From Spirochaetaceae bacterium (lineage in GTDB: Bacteria > Spirochaetota > Spirochaetia > SZUA-6 > Fen-1364), in contig PLNO01000238.1 in assembly GCA_003141795.1 (NCBI GenBank), forward strand, positions 3,555 to 11,972: DNA of 8,418 nt, read 5' to 3'. Shown here piece by piece: positions 7,341 through 8,418 of this stretch. The number at the start of each line of letters is the position of its first letter. Position 1 is the stretch's first letter. The notes beneath the pieces are model-generated. The model did not search any database and had not been told where the DNA came from. It worked only from the letters and a program-made list of their open reading frames with translations. A program made the translations under genes and the position numbers.

Positions 7341-7460
7341 CAGCAGTTCTCAATATGGACCTTCCGGGGTTTTCAATGTCCCCTTTTGTTACAAATTCGC
7401 CCATTTTTCAGGGGACATATTGAGAACTGCTTCATAACGGTGCCAAACTTAGAATTGCTG
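7341..7460. mobile_element. Putative MITE-like element with 9-bp target duplication
   Basis: A 120-bp segment with no gene. Its left end begins CAGCAGTTCTCA and its right end, read inward on the other strand, begins CAGCAATTCTAA, so 10 of 12 terminal bases match as inverted repeats. A perfect 9-bp direct repeat, GCGTCAGAC, abuts both ends (7332-7340 and 7461-7469), as a target-site duplication would. The segment is 43% GC by count, lower than the flanking genes. No transposase is encoded, so it would be a non-autonomous element moved by a transposase elsewhere. A 9-bp duplication is known for IS1 and for several IS4-type elements, but I cannot assign a family. The right duplication copy covers the ybaK stop codon. 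Confidence 0.65.
7342..7431. repeat. Perfect 16-bp inverted repeat with a nested 9-bp inverted repeat
   Basis: AGCAGTTCTCAATATG (7342-7357) is exactly repeated in inverted orientation at 7416-7431. A second inverted repeat, ATGTCCCCT (7376-7384) with AGGGGACAT (7410-7418), lies inside with a 25-base loop. The two share bases 7416-7418, so both cannot fully pair at once. The layout lies within the MITE-like element and could fold in RNA from either strand. It may also help end leftward transcription past ybaK. Confidence 0.75.
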
Positions 7461-7463
7461 GCG

Positions 7464-7940
7464 TCAGACGAGGTCGGCGGTGACCGCTTCGGCAGCGGCA
7501 ATGAGATCGGACGGTGCAATGATCACCTGCATGCCGCGCGCGCCTGCATTCACGTAGATCGTCTCGTAGGTCGAGGCGATCTCGTCGATCCACGTCGGGA
7601 ACTTCTTCTTCATGCCGATCGGCGAGCAGCCTCCCCTCACGTAGCCGGTGAGAGGGGTGAGCTCCTTCAGGTTGATGAGGTCCACCTTCTTGGCCCCCGC
7701 CGCACGCGCTGCCTTCTTCAGATCGAGCTCCGCAGCGCCGGGGATGCAGAACACGAGGATGGCGTTCTTCTCGTCATGGGCAACGAGCGTCTTGAAGACC
7801 CGCTCGGGCTCGACGCCCATCTCCCGCGCGACGCTCGAGGCGTCGATGTGCTCTTCTCCCACGGGATATGTTGCGACCTCGAAGGGGATGCTGAGGCTCG
7901 AAAGGATCCGCATGACGTTCGTCTTGTGCACCGGTTTCAC
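7464..7940 (-). CDS. ybaK: YbaK/EbsC-family Cys-tRNA(Pro)-type deacylase
   Basis: A 158-residue trans-acting editing protein of the YbaK/EbsC family. Characterised members hydrolyse mischarged tRNA, typically Cys-tRNA(Pro), in the cytoplasm. Family features seen: VFKTLV (48-53) with the essential lysine K50, LDLKKAARAAGAKKV (72-86), the hallmark GYVRGGCSPIG (99-109) followed by a KKK stretch, and YVNAGARG (129-136). Length and ends match the family. The start is GTG 7940, which keeps the usual short N-terminal helix. It overlaps the stop of the upstream sigma-54 activator gene as GTGA, and there is little Shine-Dalgarno, so translation is probably coupled. The stop codon (7464-7466) lies inside the right copy of the 9-bp repeat flanking the mobile-element candidate. 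The exact tRNA substrate within the superfamily is not certain from sequence. Confidence 0.93.
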   Translation of the reverse strand: MKPVHKTNVMRILSSLSIPFEVATYPVGEEHIDASSVAREMGVEPERVFKTLVAHDEKNAILVFCIPGAAELDLKKAARAAGAKKVDLINLKELTPLTGYVRGGCSPIGMKKKFPTWIDEIASTYETIYVNAGARGMQVIIAPSDLIAAAEAVTADLV

Positions 7941-8418
7941 GAGGACAGCCCGTACTTGGCGATCTTCTGCGCCAGGGTCTTGCGCGTGATGGACAGCGCG
8001 CGCGCGGTCTTCGACTTGTTCCCCTCATTGCGTGAAAGGCATTCAGCGATCACGCGCCGCTCGTACTCGCCCGTCACCGCAGAAAGCCCCTCGAGGAGCG
8101 ACCCGGCGGGGGGGCTTTCCTCCCGCAGCAGCGCTCCTCGGGGAACAGCTCCCGGACGGCCCGGCGTCAGGAAGCTCGTTTCCCCCAACAGAACGATCTG
8201 ATTGATCGAGTTCTCCAGCTCGCGCACGTTCCCCGGCCAGGTCCACGCCTTCAGCGCGGCCATGGTACGATCGCTCAGTCCTTCGGTCGCGCGCGTATAG
8301 CGTTCTCCGTACTTCACGAGGAAATGCTCGACGAGAAGCGGGATGTCTCCGGTGCGCTCGCGCAGCGGCACGAGGTGCAGGGAGACGACCTTGAGCCGGT
8401 AGAAGAGGTCTTCGCGGA
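7937..8418 (-). CDS. Sigma-54-dependent transcriptional activator (C-terminal part)
   Basis: The C-terminal 159 complete codons of an NtrC-family activator whose start lies beyond the right edge. These proteins use an AAA+ ATPase to remodel sigma-54 RNA polymerase at an upstream enhancer. Visible in order: the end of the AAA+ domain, REDLFYRLKVV (1-11 of the visible part), LRERTGDIPLL (18-28), and WPGNVRELEN (60-69) with the sensor II arginine R65. A variable linker (about 80-113) follows, and then a Fis-type helix-turn-helix, roughly 116-156, with GNKSKTARALSITRKTLAQK (132-151). The frame is open to the edge; the GTG at 8371 is an internal valine, not the start. The N-terminal sensor or receiver domain, Walker motifs and GAFTGA loop are outside the window, so the signal sensed is unknown. 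It shares a four-base overlap with ybaK. Confidence 0.95.
   Translation of the reverse strand, partial: REDLFYRLKVVSLHLVPLRERTGDIPLLVEHFLVKYGERYTRATEGLSDRTMAALKAWTWPGNVRELENSINQIVLLGETSFLTPGRPGAVPRGALLREESPPAGSLLEGLSAVTGEYERRVIAECLSRNEGNKSKTARALSITRKTLAQKIAKYGLSS

Noticed and set aside
7431..7438. A third TTCATAAC resembling the repeated motif at 4363 and 4384
   Set aside because: It is only eight bases, lies inside the mobile-element candidate and is not next to a promoter, so chance is enough.
7386..8201. Plus-strand open frame of 271 codons across the element, ybaK and the activator
   Set aside because: It is antisense to two confidently identified genes and starts inside the mobile-element candidate, with no domain.
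8369..8371. GTG as a possible start of a short separate regulator gene
   Set aside because: The frame continues upstream to the window edge with REDLFYRLKVVSLHLV, which is typical AAA+ sequence of sigma-54 activators, so this is an internal codon.
1..8418. CRISPR arrays, tRNA or rRNA genes, phage or toxin-antitoxin modules
   Set aside because: No regularly spaced repeats, cloverleaf-like segments, rRNA-like stretches or recognisable phage or toxin proteins were seen on either strand.

Overview
The window is a GC-rich stretch of bacterial chromosome with ordinary gene density and no sign of a phage, plasmid or defence island. An Lhr-type helicase, a sigma-54-dependent activator and a bacterial Ste24-like protease would fit a Gram-negative lineage such as Desulfobacterota, Acidobacteria or a relative. 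That placement is inference; no phylogenetic marker is present. I recognise the broad family of five of the six larger genes and of the DUF4389 domain, but not the 92-residue protein.

Layout. Bases 1-3670 (minus) hold most of a large Lhr-family ATP-dependent helicase whose C-terminus runs off the left edge. A very strong GC hairpin (3676-3697) sits directly before its start codon. Upstream of that (3719-4306, minus) is a membrane protein made of two tandem DUF4389 units. It has a good Shine-Dalgarno sequence and a plausible promoter in an AT-rich divergent intergenic region, which also carries a 10-bp direct repeat at 21-bp spacing. Rightward from this region run a membrane-anchored M14-like zinc carboxypeptidase or deacylase (4450-5460) and, 67 bp later, a seven-helix M48 Ste24-like zinc protease (5528-6802, GTG start). 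A small three-helix membrane protein (6935-7213) follows, with its own candidate promoter and a textbook intrinsic terminator (7230-7256). From the right edge leftward (minus) come the C-terminus of a sigma-54-dependent activator (7937-8418) and a YbaK/EbsC-type aminoacyl-tRNA deacylase (7464-7940). These two overlap by four bases (GTGA).

The most notable non-genic object lies in the convergent gap between the small membrane protein and ybaK. It is a 120-bp, AT-richer element (7341-7460) with imperfect terminal inverted repeats, flanked by a perfect 9-bp direct repeat (GCGTCAGAC). This looks like a non-autonomous miniature transposable element (MITE) and its target-site duplication. The right copy of the duplication contains the ybaK stop codon, so the element landed at the extreme 3' end of ybaK without damaging the protein. 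Inside it, a perfect 16-bp inverted repeat and a 9-bp inverted repeat share three bases of one arm and so compete.

Functionally the genes fall into small housekeeping units: DNA repair (Lhr), membrane or envelope proteolysis (M14-like plus M48), translation quality control (YbaK) and transcription control (sigma-54 activator). I see no convincing multi-gene novel system. The points most worth checking are the MITE, the hairpin abutting the lhr start, the repeated motif in the divergent promoter region and the coupling of ybaK to a sigma-54 activator.
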